The notes under the pieces were generated by a model that was given only the letters and a program-made list of their open reading frames with translations, was not told where the DNA came from and searched no databases. From positions 695,875 to 759,874 of the forward strand of contig JAHBVB010000001.1 of assembly GCA_019637805.1 (NCBI GenBank): a stretch of DNA of 64,000 bases. The letters are read 5' to 3'. This DNA is from Anaerolineales bacterium (GTDB lineage Bacteria; Chloroflexota; Anaerolineae; Anaerolineales; UBA11579). Below are positions 29,556 to 37,687 of this stretch, in pieces; position 1 is the stretch's first letter, and every line of letters starts with the position of its first letter. A program made the translations under genes and the position numbers.

Positions 29556-31415
29556 TTCTGTTTGGGTATGGCGGAACTGGGTCTCGTAGAGATCAGCGTA
29601 CAGGCCATCCAGAGCCAGCAGCTCGGCGTGGGTGCCCTGCTCCACCAGGCGGCCGTCCTTGAGCACCAGGATGACATCCGCCGCCAGGATGGTGGACAAG
29701 CGGTGGGCGATGACCAGACTGGTGCGGCCGCGCATCAGCGGTTCCAGCGCGGCCTGGATCAGCGCCTCGGACTGCGAGTCGAGGTGCGAGGTGGCCTCGT
29801 CCAGAATGAGGATGCGCGGGTCCTTGAGAATCACGCGGGCAATGGAGAGGCGTTGCTTTTCGCCGCCACTCATGCGGTAGCCGCGCTCACCCACGATGGT
29901 GTCGTAGCCGTTGGGCAGGCCGGCGATCATGTCGTGAATGTTGGCAGCCCTGGCAGCGGTTTCCAGATCGGCCTGGGTCGCCTCCGGGCGGGCGTAAAGC
30001 AGGTTAGCACGTACTGTGTCGTGGAACAGGTAGCTCTCCTGCGTGACCACGCCGATCTGGTGCGCCAGCCATTCCTGCTTCAGATCGCGCAGGTCATTGC
30101 CGTCCAGCAGAATACGGCCCTGGTTTGGGTCATAGAGGCGCGGCAGCAGATAAGTGGCCGTGGTTTTGCCCGCGCCACTGGGGCCAACCAGAGCGGCCAA
30201 CTGCCCGGGCCGGATGTGAAAGCTGATATCGCGAAGCGCCTGGCTGCGGGTAGGCACCACGACTTGATTGTCGTCTTGACCACGCTCGTCCAGTTTGGCG
30301 ATTTCTTTCTCGTCCAGATAGCTGAAAGAGACATTCTCAAAACGAATATCGCCCTTCACACTGGCCGGCGTGATCGCGTTGGGCTTGTCTTGGATCTCGA
30401 TCGGCATATCCAAAAATTCAAAGACGCGCTCAAAGCTGACCATCGAGGTGGCGAATTCCACCTGCAGGTTGGAAAGCGAGGCGATCGGCCCGTACAAGCT
30501 GAAAATGTAGGCGACGAAGGCAACAATGCTGCCGGAGCTGATGGTGCCCTGCAGCACGAAATAGCCGCCGCCCCAGAAGATGAGCACCATGCCGATCGTG
30601 CCGGCCAGTTCCAACCACATGGAGAACAAGCGGCCGATCAAGGCGCGGCGCAGACCGGTGCTGCGCACATTCTCATTGTTCTGGCGATAGCGCTCGCGCT
30701 CCTCCGGTTGGCGGCCAAAGGTCTTGGAAAGCAGCGCGCCGCTGATGCTGAGTGTCTCGCCCACGATGGTGGACATTTGGGCGTTGTAGTCCATCGCCTG
30801 GCGGCGAATGTCGCGCAAAATGCGGCTTACCCGGCGGGCGGGCAGCAGAAAGAGCGGCACGGCCACAATCGCCATCAAGGTCAGGCGCCACTCGATGGCC
30901 AGCATGACCGCCAGGGTACTGAGCAAGGTGACGCCGTTGGTCAGCAGGCTGGGCAGCGTGCCTGTAATGGCATTTTGCGCGCCGACTACGTCTTCTTCAA
31001 AGCGCGAGATGATCACACCAGATTTGGTATTGGTAAAAAAGCGCAGACCCATGCGTTGCAGGTGGTCGTACATGCCCTGGCGCAGGTCGAAGATGACACC
31101 CTCGCCGATCTGGGCGCTGAGGTAGCGCTGGCCGAGACCGATCACGCTGCTCAGCAAAGGCACAGCCAGCATGAGCAAGCCCAGGAGGGTCAGGCGGTTG
31201 TAATCCTGGTTGGGCAATACCGTATCGAACAAGTCCCGGTACAGCAGCGGCGGCACCAGCTCGATCAGCGAGACCAGCACGATCGCCACCAGCATCCAGG
31301 ACAGGCGTCCCAGGTATGGTTTGGCGTAACCCCAGACGCGGCGCAACAGTTCCCGGTCCAGCTTGGTGCCGCCGGGCACATCCTCGTAGCGCAGCATGCG
31401 GCGCATGCCGTACAT
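29538..31415 (-). CDS. ABC exporter, fused membrane and ATPase domains
   Basis: 625 residues from ATG 31415. Six membrane helices in residues 1-310, with the exporter core SLLTNGVTLLSTLAVMLAIEW, then the nucleotide-binding domain: LVGPSGAGKTTATYLLPRLY (Walker A), RMSGGEKQRLSIARVILK (signature) and ILILDEATSHLDSQSE (Walker B and D-loop). An unusual 25-residue insert (DEKEIAKLDERGQDDNQVVV) interrupts the start of the ATPase domain before QALRDISF. Half-transporters of this MsbA/LmrA type dimerise; substrate unknown. A short leader reading frame ends at this ATG (see 31415-31462). Confidence 0.92.
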   Translation of the reverse strand: MYGMRRMLRYEDVPGGTKLDRELLRRVWGYAKPYLGRLSWMLVAIVLVSLIELVPPLLYRDLFDTVLPNQDYNRLTLLGLLMLAVPLLSSVIGLGQRYLSAQIGEGVIFDLRQGMYDHLQRMGLRFFTNTKSGVIISRFEEDVVGAQNAITGTLPSLLTNGVTLLSTLAVMLAIEWRLTLMAIVAVPLFLLPARRVSRILRDIRRQAMDYNAQMSTIVGETLSISGALLSKTFGRQPEERERYRQNNENVRSTGLRRALIGRLFSMWLELAGTIGMVLIFWGGGYFVLQGTISSGSIVAFVAYIFSLYGPIASLSNLQVEFATSMVSFERVFEFLDMPIEIQDKPNAITPASVKGDIRFENVSFSYLDEKEIAKLDERGQDDNQVVVPTRSQALRDISFHIRPGQLAALVGPSGAGKTTATYLLPRLYDPNQGRILLDGNDLRDLKQEWLAHQIGVVTQESYLFHDTVRANLLYARPEATQADLETAARAANIHDMIAGLPNGYDTIVGERGYRMSGGEKQRLSIARVILKDPRILILDEATSHLDSQSEALIQAALEPLMRGRTSLVIAHRLSTILAADVILVLKDGRLVEQGTHAELLALDGLYADLYETQFRHTQTEQTPAV

Positions 31416-31462
31416 TAGTAAGCCCCCATGCGACAATGATTAAGGTTCGTTTTTATATTCAA
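31415..31462 (-). CDS. Candidate 15-codon leader peptide coupled to the ABC exporter
   Basis: On the minus strand AGGAGG (31475-31470) is followed after 7 bases by TTG 31462. The frame MNIKTNLNHCRMGAY ends in TAA, which overlaps the exporter ATG as TAATG. The exporter's own frame is closed by a stop shortly upstream, leaving the AGGAGG too far away to serve the exporter directly. Translational coupling through this peptide is inferred. Confidence 0.4.
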   Translation of the reverse strand: MNIKTNLNHCRMGAY

Positions 31463-31532
31463 ATGTATTCCTCCTATGGATAAACCAACAATGCACAACA
31501 AACACTCAGCGGAGCGCACGCGACAGAACGCG

Positions 31533-31880
31533 CTAGTCCAAACCCCAGGCATGCTTGCGCAAAGGCTTCAGACGCAGGTATTCCTTCTCGCCAACATAGC
31601 CGCTGCGCTGCACAAAGTCTACTGAGGCGAACAGCTTGATGCCGCGCGGCTTCCAGGGCCGCTCACTGGCCAGATCGTCGATAACCAGCGAAGCGCGCGG
31701 GTTGGCCTTGGTGTTGCGGTACTTGTGCGTGCGTTGGTTAACGTAACCGCTGATGTAAAAGTATTCCCCATCGAAGTCGAAGGCCACTGCCGCCACGTCC
31801 GGGCGGCCTTCCGCAGAGGCGGTGCCAATGCGGGCCAGCTTCTGCGAACGAATGTACTCCAGTTCGGTTTGGGTAAACAT
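31533..31880 (-). CDS. PPOX-class F420-dependent oxidoreductase-like protein (Rv2061 family)
   Basis: 115 residues. The opening FTQTELEYIRSQKLARIGTA, the middle THKYRNTKANPRASLVIDDL and the ending WGLD follow the Rv2061-type PPOX subfamily. Those proteins fold as split beta-barrels and use F420 or flavin. The chain is a little shorter than usual (about 125-140), lacking part of the last strand. Substrate unknown. It lies 9 bp downstream of the LuxR gene on the same strand. Confidence 0.85.
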   Translation of the reverse strand: MFTQTELEYIRSQKLARIGTASAEGRPDVAAVAFDFDGEYFYISGYVNQRTHKYRNTKANPRASLVIDDLASERPWKPRGIKLFASVDFVQRSGYVGEKEYLRLKPLRKHAWGLD

Positions 31881-31889
31881 GCCTGCTCC

Positions 31890-32525
31890 TTAGAGAGTGA
31901 TCAAGCCCAGGCGCGCTCCGCGCCGCAGCGCCTCTGTCCGGTTGGTGACGCCCAGCTTGGCATAGATCGCCGAGACGTGGAACTTGGCGGTGTGTTCGCT
32001 GATGCCCAGTTCCAGCGCAATTTGCTTGTTAGGCAAGCCTTCAGCGAGAAGCTGCAGCACCTGACCCTCACGTTCGCTCAGCTCCTCGATCAGGTCTTCG
32101 TCCGCCTCGGGCGGCGTCCCCAGCAGCGGCTGCAGGAATTGCGGCGCACCGGCCAGCAGACCGTGATGCACGGCCTGCACGGCGGCCAGCAATTCCTCTT
32201 CGCTGGCTTCGGCGGAGAGTATGCCCCAGGCCCGGAGCGGCAGGCTTGCCAGGCTGCGGGCCGCGCGGGGCTCCTCGCTGAGCATTACCAGACCAGCAGG
32301 CGTCTCCAACTCTTCCAGCCAGGGCCGCAGGTCTGGCAGGGCGTTCTCACCGCCAGACAGCACCAGCACATCCACATCGTCTACCAGCGACAGTTGCTCG
32401 GCCACGGCCGCCTCGGCGAAGATATCCATCTCTTCGCCGGCGGCCAGCAGGGCGCGCAAACCGCTGCGCAGCGCCGGGGTGGGCGCCAGAATGGCGACCC
32501 GGATGGCGGCTGACGCCTCAGCCAT
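31890..32525 (-). CDS. LuxR/NarL-type regulator with degenerate receiver domain
   Basis: 211 residues. C-terminal HTH: LSEREGQVLQLLAEGLPNKQ, then IALELGISEHTAKFHVSAIY and KLGVTNRTEALRRGARLGLI, a complete LuxR DNA-binding domain. The N-terminal 120 residues have receiver-like spacing, but the strand that normally ends in the phospho-accepting Asp reads VDVLVLSGGENALP, with no Asp at the expected place. It is therefore likely phosphorylation-independent. No histidine kinase is nearby. The gene lies between the HtrA-like protease and the PPOX gene. Its start codon is inside a hairpin (32516-32560). Confidence 0.88.
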   Translation of the reverse strand: MAEASAAIRVAILAPTPALRSGLRALLAAGEEMDIFAEAAVAEQLSLVDDVDVLVLSGGENALPDLRPWLEELETPAGLVMLSEEPRAARSLASLPLRAWGILSAEASEEELLAAVQAVHHGLLAGAPQFLQPLLGTPPEADEDLIEELSEREGQVLQLLAEGLPNKQIALELGISEHTAKFHVSAIYAKLGVTNRTEALRRGARLGLITL

Positions 32526-32560
32526 CAGAGGACAGGGCCTCCTGCCCCTGATGGCTGAGG
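32516..32560 (-). promoter_or_regulatory. Start-codon hairpin of the LuxR-type gene
   Basis: CCTCAGCCATCAG (32516-32528) and CTGATGGCTGAGG (32548-32560) form a perfect 13-bp inverted repeat. On the minus-strand mRNA the ATG (32525-32523) lies in one arm and AGGAGG lies in the loop. Folding would hide the start codon, suggesting translational control. Confidence 0.6.
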
Positions 32561-32600
32561 GATAGGGTCAAAGTGGGGAAGCGCCGGCCAAGGGAGCGCA

Positions 32601-33587
32601 TTAGCGCTTGCGCCCCCGGCCATGCTTATTCTCGTGATGCCCGTGACGATGCTCGCCGAAGCCAAAGCGGCGGCCGCGACGGCGATGCTTGCCTTCCCAG
32701 ACCTGCTCACCCACGGTGACGGGCAGGGATTGCGGCTGGCCGCCGCGCAGCACATCCAGTGCGCTGGCCTGTCCGGCGGTCTGGTTGAGATGCAGCATCA
32801 GGTCGTCGTGGTCCTCCACGGGTTGGCCGCCCAGACCAGTGAGCACGTCGCCCACGATCAGGCCGGCGGCCGCCGCCGGGCTCTCATCCTCGACATTGAT
32901 GACCAGCAAACCAGCCGCTTGTTCACGGCCCAGCGCCTTGCGCGCCTCAGTGGAAAGCTCCACCAGTTGGCTGCGCAAACCCAGGAAACCGCGCTTGATG
33001 CCGCCGTGCTCCTCAATGGAGGCGGCGATTTGCCAGGCCTGTTCGGCCGGGATGGTCAGACCGGCGCCCCAACCCAAGCCTGAGGTGTTGATGCCCAGGA
33101 CGCGGCCTTCGACGTCCACCAACGGGCCGCCGGAGAAACCGGGGTAAGGTACTGCATCTGTGCGCAGGTAGGCCTGCAGCACGCCGCCGCGGCGCAACGG
33201 CACCGGGCCGCCTGCCGCGCTGACGATGCCCAGGCTGGCTTGTACGCTGCTGCCCGGCCGGCCCAGCGCCAAGGCCAGCTGGCCCACCTGGGCGGCGGCA
33301 GTTTGCGCCGGTTGGCCGGTTTCTTCGGCCAGCTTCAGCACGGCCAGGTCACTGCCTGGGTCGCGGCCCAGCAGCTCGGCGGCCAGTTCCTGGCCGCCGG
33401 GCAGGGTCACGCGGATTTCGTCTTCCTGCACCACATGGCTGGCGGTCAGGACGATCCCGGGGCGAATGACCACGCCGCTGGCGGGGATACGCCGGCGGGC
33501 AGCCACGCTGACCACGGAAGCCCCGGCCGCTTCTACTGCGGCGCTCAGGGCATTGGACAAGGTGTGTAACTCAGTATTCTTTGACAT
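32601..33587 (-). CDS. HtrA-like trypsin-fold protease with PDZ domain, no signal peptide
   Basis: 328 residues. Catalytic triad: LTASHVV (His), GSDLAVLKL (Asp) and PGFSGGPLV (Ser) in the order of DegQ/HtrA proteases. A PDZ domain spans about residues 195-290 (GLLVINVEDESPAAAAGLIV). No signal peptide or membrane helix is visible at the N-terminus, unlike most HtrA proteins, so it may work in the cytoplasm or leave by another route. The last 30 residues are rich in His, Arg and Lys, perhaps metal- or nucleic acid-binding. It is the first gene of a possible htrA-luxR-PPOX unit. Confidence 0.88.
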   Translation of the reverse strand: MSKNTELHTLSNALSAAVEAAGASVVSVAARRRIPASGVVIRPGIVLTASHVVQEDEIRVTLPGGQELAAELLGRDPGSDLAVLKLAEETGQPAQTAAAQVGQLALALGRPGSSVQASLGIVSAAGGPVPLRRGGVLQAYLRTDAVPYPGFSGGPLVDVEGRVLGINTSGLGWGAGLTIPAEQAWQIAASIEEHGGIKRGFLGLRSQLVELSTEARKALGREQAAGLLVINVEDESPAAAAGLIVGDVLTGLGGQPVEDHDDLMLHLNQTAGQASALDVLRGGQPQSLPVTVGEQVWEGKHRRRGRRFGFGEHRHGHHENKHGRGRKR

Positions 33588-33744
33588 AGTCCTCCTTAAG
33601 ACTAACAGATGGGGTTGCGTTTCAATATCAGTTTATAGCTTTCGATAATTTGAGGCATCCGCCATTCGGGTAGGTGGCCTTGGACAAATGGCTAGCGTAG
33701 AATGTCAGCATCCAAATCACTGCGATGGCCAGTGGACGAAGGGC

Positions 33745-33753
33745 TGATAGAAT
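33745..33753 (+). promoter_or_regulatory. Extended -10 promoter of slyD
   Basis: TGATAGAAT (33745-33753) lies 39 bp before the slyD ATG, giving a leader of about 30 nt. The 205-bp gap between htrA and slyD otherwise shows no gene. Confidence 0.45.
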
Positions 33754-33791
33754 CGCCCTCTTGGCGCTTCAGGCGCACGAAAGGATTGACA

Positions 33792-34286
33792 ATGGCAGAC
33801 AATATTGTGGCGAAAGACACCGTGGTCAAACTGGCTTACACCCTGACCGTGGACGGCGAAATCATTGATATGGCCGACGAGCAGGATGCGATCGAATTCC
33901 TGCAGGGCCACCGCAACATTATCAGCGGGCTGGAGAGCCAGCTGGACGGCATGAAAGTCGGCGAGAGCAAGACAGTCAGCGTCTCGGCCGAGGAAGGCTA
34001 TGGCGCAGTCGATGAGGACGCCTTTGACGAAGTGCCGCTGAGCGAGTTCCCGGAAGACGTCACCCCGGAAATGGATATGGAACTGGAGCTCAAAGACGCG
34101 GAAGGCAATGACCTGTATGGGCGCATCGTCGCCATTGGCGACGAGAGCGTGACCATGGACTTCAACCACCCGCTGGCGGGCAAGGAACTGCACTTCGAGA
34201 TCAAGGTCGTCGACGTGCGCCCCGCCACCGCTGAAGAGATCGCCCACGGACACGTGCACTCCCACGGCGACCATCACCACCACTAA
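33792..34286 (+). CDS. slyD: SlyD-like FKBP-type peptidyl-prolyl isomerase with His-rich tail
   Basis: 164 residues from ATG 33792 with AAAGGA upstream. The FKBP core (VKLAYTLTVDGEIIDM, FLQGHRNIISGLESQLDGMK and MDFNHPLAGKELHFEIKVVD) is split by an insert-in-flap chaperone domain (YGAVDEDAFDEVPLSEFPED), the SlyD arrangement. The tail HGHVHSHGDHHHH can bind Ni2+ or Zn2+, as in E. coli SlyD. It isomerises proline bonds, chaperones proteins and may help nickel enzymes. Monocistronic, with promoter and terminator visible. Confidence 0.94.
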   Translation: MADNIVAKDTVVKLAYTLTVDGEIIDMADEQDAIEFLQGHRNIISGLESQLDGMKVGESKTVSVSAEEGYGAVDEDAFDEVPLSEFPEDVTPEMDMELELKDAEGNDLYGRIVAIGDESVTMDFNHPLAGKELHFEIKVVDVRPATAEEIAHGHVHSHGDHHHH

Positions 34287-34315
34287 GCACACACACTGCG
34301 TGCCGGGAATGCCTA

Positions 34316-34342
34316 GGGCGGGTCTAACGACCCGCCCTTTTT
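34316..34342 (+). terminator. slyD terminator
   Basis: GGGCGGGTC (34316-34324), loop TAAC, GACCCGCCC (34329-34337), then T5. The opposing racemase gene ends 9 bp downstream. Confidence 0.9.
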
Positions 34343-34350
34343 ATATCCTG

Positions 34351-35037
34351 TCAGAGCGCGGCTTGCAGGGCGGCCCGCGCCAGCAGGCGGGTCGAATCGA
34401 GCGTGGGCAGTACCGAATCTTCGGGGTTGATCAGCAGCGGGATCTCGGTGCAGCCCAGCACCACGGCATCACAACCCGCCTCGGCGAATTCTTGAATCAA
34501 GCCCTGGAAGTAGGCTCGCGTCTCCGGCAGCACGGTGCCGTAGATCAGCTCTTCGACAATGTATTGATGGACGCTCTGGCGGGCCGGGAGGTCCGGCGTG
34601 CGCCACTGCAAACCCACCGGCTCCAGCCGGCTGGGGTACACCGGGCCTTCCATCAGCGGCTGAGTGCCGAGGATGCCGAGCCGGCGATAGCCCGCCAGAG
34701 CGGCTGCAGCGGCCACCTCTTCGGCGATGTGCAGCCAGGGCAGCGGGGAACGCGCCAAGAGCGGATCGAGCGAGACATGCACGGTATTGTCCGGGCAAAT
34801 CACAAAGTCTGCCCCGGCATTGGCCAGGATCTGGGCAGAGGCCAGCAGCAATTCGCCCACTTGAGCCCAGTTCTCAGCGTCCGAGGGCTTCTTGTAATCA
34901 TTCATGTTGAAGGTGTGCATCGTCACTTGGGGGTGTTCGTACATCCCCAGCCAGTCCTTGCCCTCCTGGCAGATGGTGCGATAACACAAGGCAGCGCCTT
35001 CATAGGAGACGCCGACAATGCCAATGTGTTTGCTCAT
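34351..35037 (-). CDS. Aspartate/glutamate racemase family protein
   Basis: 228 residues. Two catalytic Cys regions are expected in this family: VICPDNTVHVSLD near residues 80-90 (the first usually reads C-N-T, here C-P-D-N-T) and VLGCTEIPLLI near 195. The first site is thus slightly modified. The fold core IGIVGVSYEGAALCYR and RRLGILGTQPLMEG match YgeA-type racemases. These act on Asp, Glu or broad amino acids without cofactor. It is the last gene of GNAT-like, R3H ATPase, racemase, starting 2 bp after the ATPase stop. Confidence 0.88.
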   Translation of the reverse strand: MSKHIGIVGVSYEGAALCYRTICQEGKDWLGMYEHPQVTMHTFNMNDYKKPSDAENWAQVGELLLASAQILANAGADFVICPDNTVHVSLDPLLARSPLPWLHIAEEVAAAAALAGYRRLGILGTQPLMEGPVYPSRLEPVGLQWRTPDLPARQSVHQYIVEELIYGTVLPETRAYFQGLIQEFAEAGCDAVVLGCTEIPLLINPEDSVLPTLDSTRLLARAALQAAL

Positions 35038-35039
35038 GG

Positions 35040-36686
35040 TTATTCGCGGAAGATGCGCACGCGCCGGTTGGGCTCTTTGCCGTAGGAGTGCGAGACCAGA
35101 TTGGACTGCTGCGCCAGGGCGTGTTGCAGCCTGCGTACATACGAACTGGCCGGGGCCAATTCCACCCAGCGTTCACCGTTAAGGACCGCATTGATCGCCT
35201 GCTGCGTGGATTGCATCTGGTCCTCCACGCTGGCCTCTTCTTCTGCCGCGCCGGGCAGGTCGAACAGGCCGCTCAGGAAGCGCTCCATTTGGGTGATGGT
35301 GTTGGCGCGCAGCACATACACCGGCGTGCCGCGCTGCTCGGCATCCACGATGGCGCGCTGGCGCTTACGGTAATACGAGCGCAGCGTGACCAGCACGTCT
35401 GCCTCGCCCGCTTCGTTGACCGGCACCACCGGCAAACCCAGGCGCTTGGCGGCGTTCGCCAGGCGGTTGCGGGCCACGCCATAAGGATAAATGCGCACGG
35501 GTTTAAGGTTGGTGGCTGAACTGCGCCGCGGCGGCAATTCCATGTCCAGCTCGGCCTGTTCGCCTGCCGGGCGGCGGGCATAGGCCTGCTCCGACGCTAT
35601 AGGCGCCGCTTCGCTGCGCCGCGGGCCGGAGGAGCCGCCATTGCTGTTGCCGCGCGCCGGTTGGCGCGGCGGGGCCATGCCGGCCTGGATGTGGACTTCG
35701 CCATTTTCGCCGCGGGTGCGCAGCTCCGGCGAAAGCGGATAGCCGCGCAGCAAGGCATCCACCGCGGCGGCCACATCGCGGTGCACCGCCAGGGTGTTGC
35801 GGTGTTGGATCTCCACCAGCACGTCAAACGTGGGCGGCGAGCGGCGTTCCAGCACGGTCTTCTGGGTGCCGCGGCGGCGGGCTTCTTCGTCGGAAAGGGT
35901 GACGGATTCGATACCGCCGACCAGGTCGGACAAGGTCGGGTTGAGCATCAGATTTTCGAGTGAATTGCCATGGGCTGTACCGATCAACTGCACACCGCGC
36001 TCGGCGATGGTTCGGGCGGCCATAGCTTCCAGCTCACGGCCGATCTCGTCGATGACGATCACCTCCGGGTTGTGGTTTTCCACGGCTTCAATCATGACTT
36101 CGTGCTGGCGTGAGGGCGTGGCCACCTGCATGCGGCGGGCGCGGCCCACCGCCGGGTGCGGCACGTCGCCGTCGCCGCCGATCTCGTTGGACGTGTCGAC
36201 GATCACCACGCGCTTGCCCTCAGCCAAATAGCGCGCCGCTTCACGCAGCAGGGTGGTCTTGCCCACACCGGGGCGGCCCAGCAGCAGCAGGCTTTTTCCA
36301 TCTTCGATCAGATCTTTGATGATGTCAAAGGTGCCGAAGACGGCGCGGCCAACGCGCAGCGTCAGGCCGACGACGTCGCCGCGGCGGTTGCGAATGCCGG
36401 AGATGCGGTGCAGGGTGCGCTCGATGCCGGCGCGGTTGTCCTCGTCAAAATCGCCCAGACCTTGAACCACATGAGCGATGTCCTCATGGGTGATCTCGCG
36501 CTCCAGCACCACAGCTTCTTCGCTGGACGTGCGCACGGTGGGCATGCGCCCCAGGTCCAGGATCACTTCCAGTAGATCGGCGGTGTGATTGCGCTCGCGC
36601 ACCGCCCGCTCAATATCTTTAGGCAGGGCGGAAAGCAGGGCGTCCAGATCGTCTGTGATTTCTCGTCGTGTCATAAAAACGTCCAT
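35040..36686 (-). CDS. AAA ATPase with R3H domain (Ycf45/SpoIIIAA-like)
   Basis: 548 residues from ATG 36686, which shares a base with the upstream stop (TAATG); an ATG four codons later is possible. A RecA-type ATPase core: LGRPGVGKTTLLREAARYL (Walker A), VVIVDTSNEIGGDGDVPHPA, VIVIDEIGRELEAMAARTIA (Walker B) and GTAHGNSLENLM. A low-complexity region (about 370-400) precedes a second domain, and the C-terminus holds an R3H single-strand nucleic-acid motif (RRLQHALAQQSNLVSHSYGK). The architecture matches chloroplast Ycf45-like proteins; the exact role is unknown. Coupled to a GNAT-like gene upstream. Confidence 0.9.
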   Translation of the reverse strand: MDVFMTRREITDDLDALLSALPKDIERAVRERNHTADLLEVILDLGRMPTVRTSSEEAVVLEREITHEDIAHVVQGLGDFDEDNRAGIERTLHRISGIRNRRGDVVGLTLRVGRAVFGTFDIIKDLIEDGKSLLLLGRPGVGKTTLLREAARYLAEGKRVVIVDTSNEIGGDGDVPHPAVGRARRMQVATPSRQHEVMIEAVENHNPEVIVIDEIGRELEAMAARTIAERGVQLIGTAHGNSLENLMLNPTLSDLVGGIESVTLSDEEARRRGTQKTVLERRSPPTFDVLVEIQHRNTLAVHRDVAAAVDALLRGYPLSPELRTRGENGEVHIQAGMAPPRQPARGNSNGGSSGPRRSEAAPIASEQAYARRPAGEQAELDMELPPRRSSATNLKPVRIYPYGVARNRLANAAKRLGLPVVPVNEAGEADVLVTLRSYYRKRQRAIVDAEQRGTPVYVLRANTITQMERFLSGLFDLPGAAEEEASVEDQMQSTQQAINAVLNGERWVELAPASSYVRRLQHALAQQSNLVSHSYGKEPNRRVRIFRE

Positions 36687-37624
36687 TAGTTCTCGTAAAA
36701 CGTTTGCCGGGCCCGGATTGGTGCGCTGGGGTCTGGCCGGCCGGACAGGGCCAGGCGCAGCAAGGGGTCTTCTACAGGCAGCGGCAAGCTGGTGCGGCGC
36801 ACCATAACCACCTGCCGCGGCCCGGGGCGGCCGCCTAAATCTTGCAGAGCGCTCTGCAGCCAGTCCTGGTAGGCGCGCAAGACCACATAGACGGGTTTGC
36901 GCGGCGCCGGGCCCAGGTGGGAAAGCAGCTCCGCCAGAGGCTGTTCAAAGGGCACCGCATCCGGGTGCACGAAAGGCTGCACCCACAGGCCTCTGGAGCC
37001 AGGTTCGACTTCTGCGAAGGCCAGCATTTCGCCCTGGCGGTAATAAGCAAAGCTCTCGCGCTGGTGGCGCGGCTGCAGTTCCATCTGCAGCACCTGGCCG
37101 GGAACCACGGCCTTGTGCAGGAGGTCGGCGGTCAGATGGTCGCGCGCTTCCATTGGCCGCCAGCTGGCCTGCGCCCGCGGGGCCGGGTCCTGGGTGACGC
37201 GCCACACCTGCTGGCGGGTATAGATGCTGAAGCCATTCTTGCGCAGCAGGGTCACCACCTGGTGCTGCTCATCCACCTCGGCCACCAGGTGGTGCACACC
37301 CTGATTGCCCAGGTCGGCGATGATGTCATCCAGCAGCTGCGCCACGCCTGCGGCGTTGATGGCCCTGGCCGGCGCCAGGAACAGGCAGTAAGCCGCTCCC
37401 GATCCTTCGGGATGGTAGACCTGGGCGAACAGAGAGGAACCCTGGCCGGCTCTTTCGCAAGCATAGGTATAAATGCCGGTAAGCGGAGACAATGGGGAGA
37501 ACAGCGCGCCCAGGGACAGAGAGCGGGTGCCGCGTGTATGTAAAACTTGACTGTTGAGGAACACGGCCCGCCGGGTCGCCTGGCGGAACTGGACATACTT
37601 TGTAATTGTAAAAGCGCTTACCAC
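36686..37624 (-). CDS. GNAT-like protein, first gene of the R3H ATPase operon
   Basis: 312 residues from GTG 37624. The N-terminal half has GNAT spacing: LLDDIIADLGNQGVHHLVAE, then VVTLLRKNGFSIYTRQQVWR, the usual last-helix/strand pattern of acetyltransferases. The canonical R/Q-x-x-G-x-G loop is not clear, so catalysis is doubtful. The C-terminal half ends in RRTSLPLPVEDPLLRLA and a basic FYEN tail. Function unknown. Its stop overlaps the R3H ATPase start, so the two proteins are probably made in fixed ratio. Confidence 0.7.
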   Translation of the reverse strand: MVSAFTITKYVQFRQATRRAVFLNSQVLHTRGTRSLSLGALFSPLSPLTGIYTYACERAGQGSSLFAQVYHPEGSGAAYCLFLAPARAINAAGVAQLLDDIIADLGNQGVHHLVAEVDEQHQVVTLLRKNGFSIYTRQQVWRVTQDPAPRAQASWRPMEARDHLTADLLHKAVVPGQVLQMELQPRHQRESFAYYRQGEMLAFAEVEPGSRGLWVQPFVHPDAVPFEQPLAELLSHLGPAPRKPVYVVLRAYQDWLQSALQDLGGRPGPRQVVMVRRTSLPLPVEDPLLRLALSGRPDPSAPIRARQTFYEN

Positions 37625-37687
37625 GCAACTATTCTACAACAGCGCCTTGGCGGCCGCGTGGGCGCATTTGTAAAGATTATGTAATTC

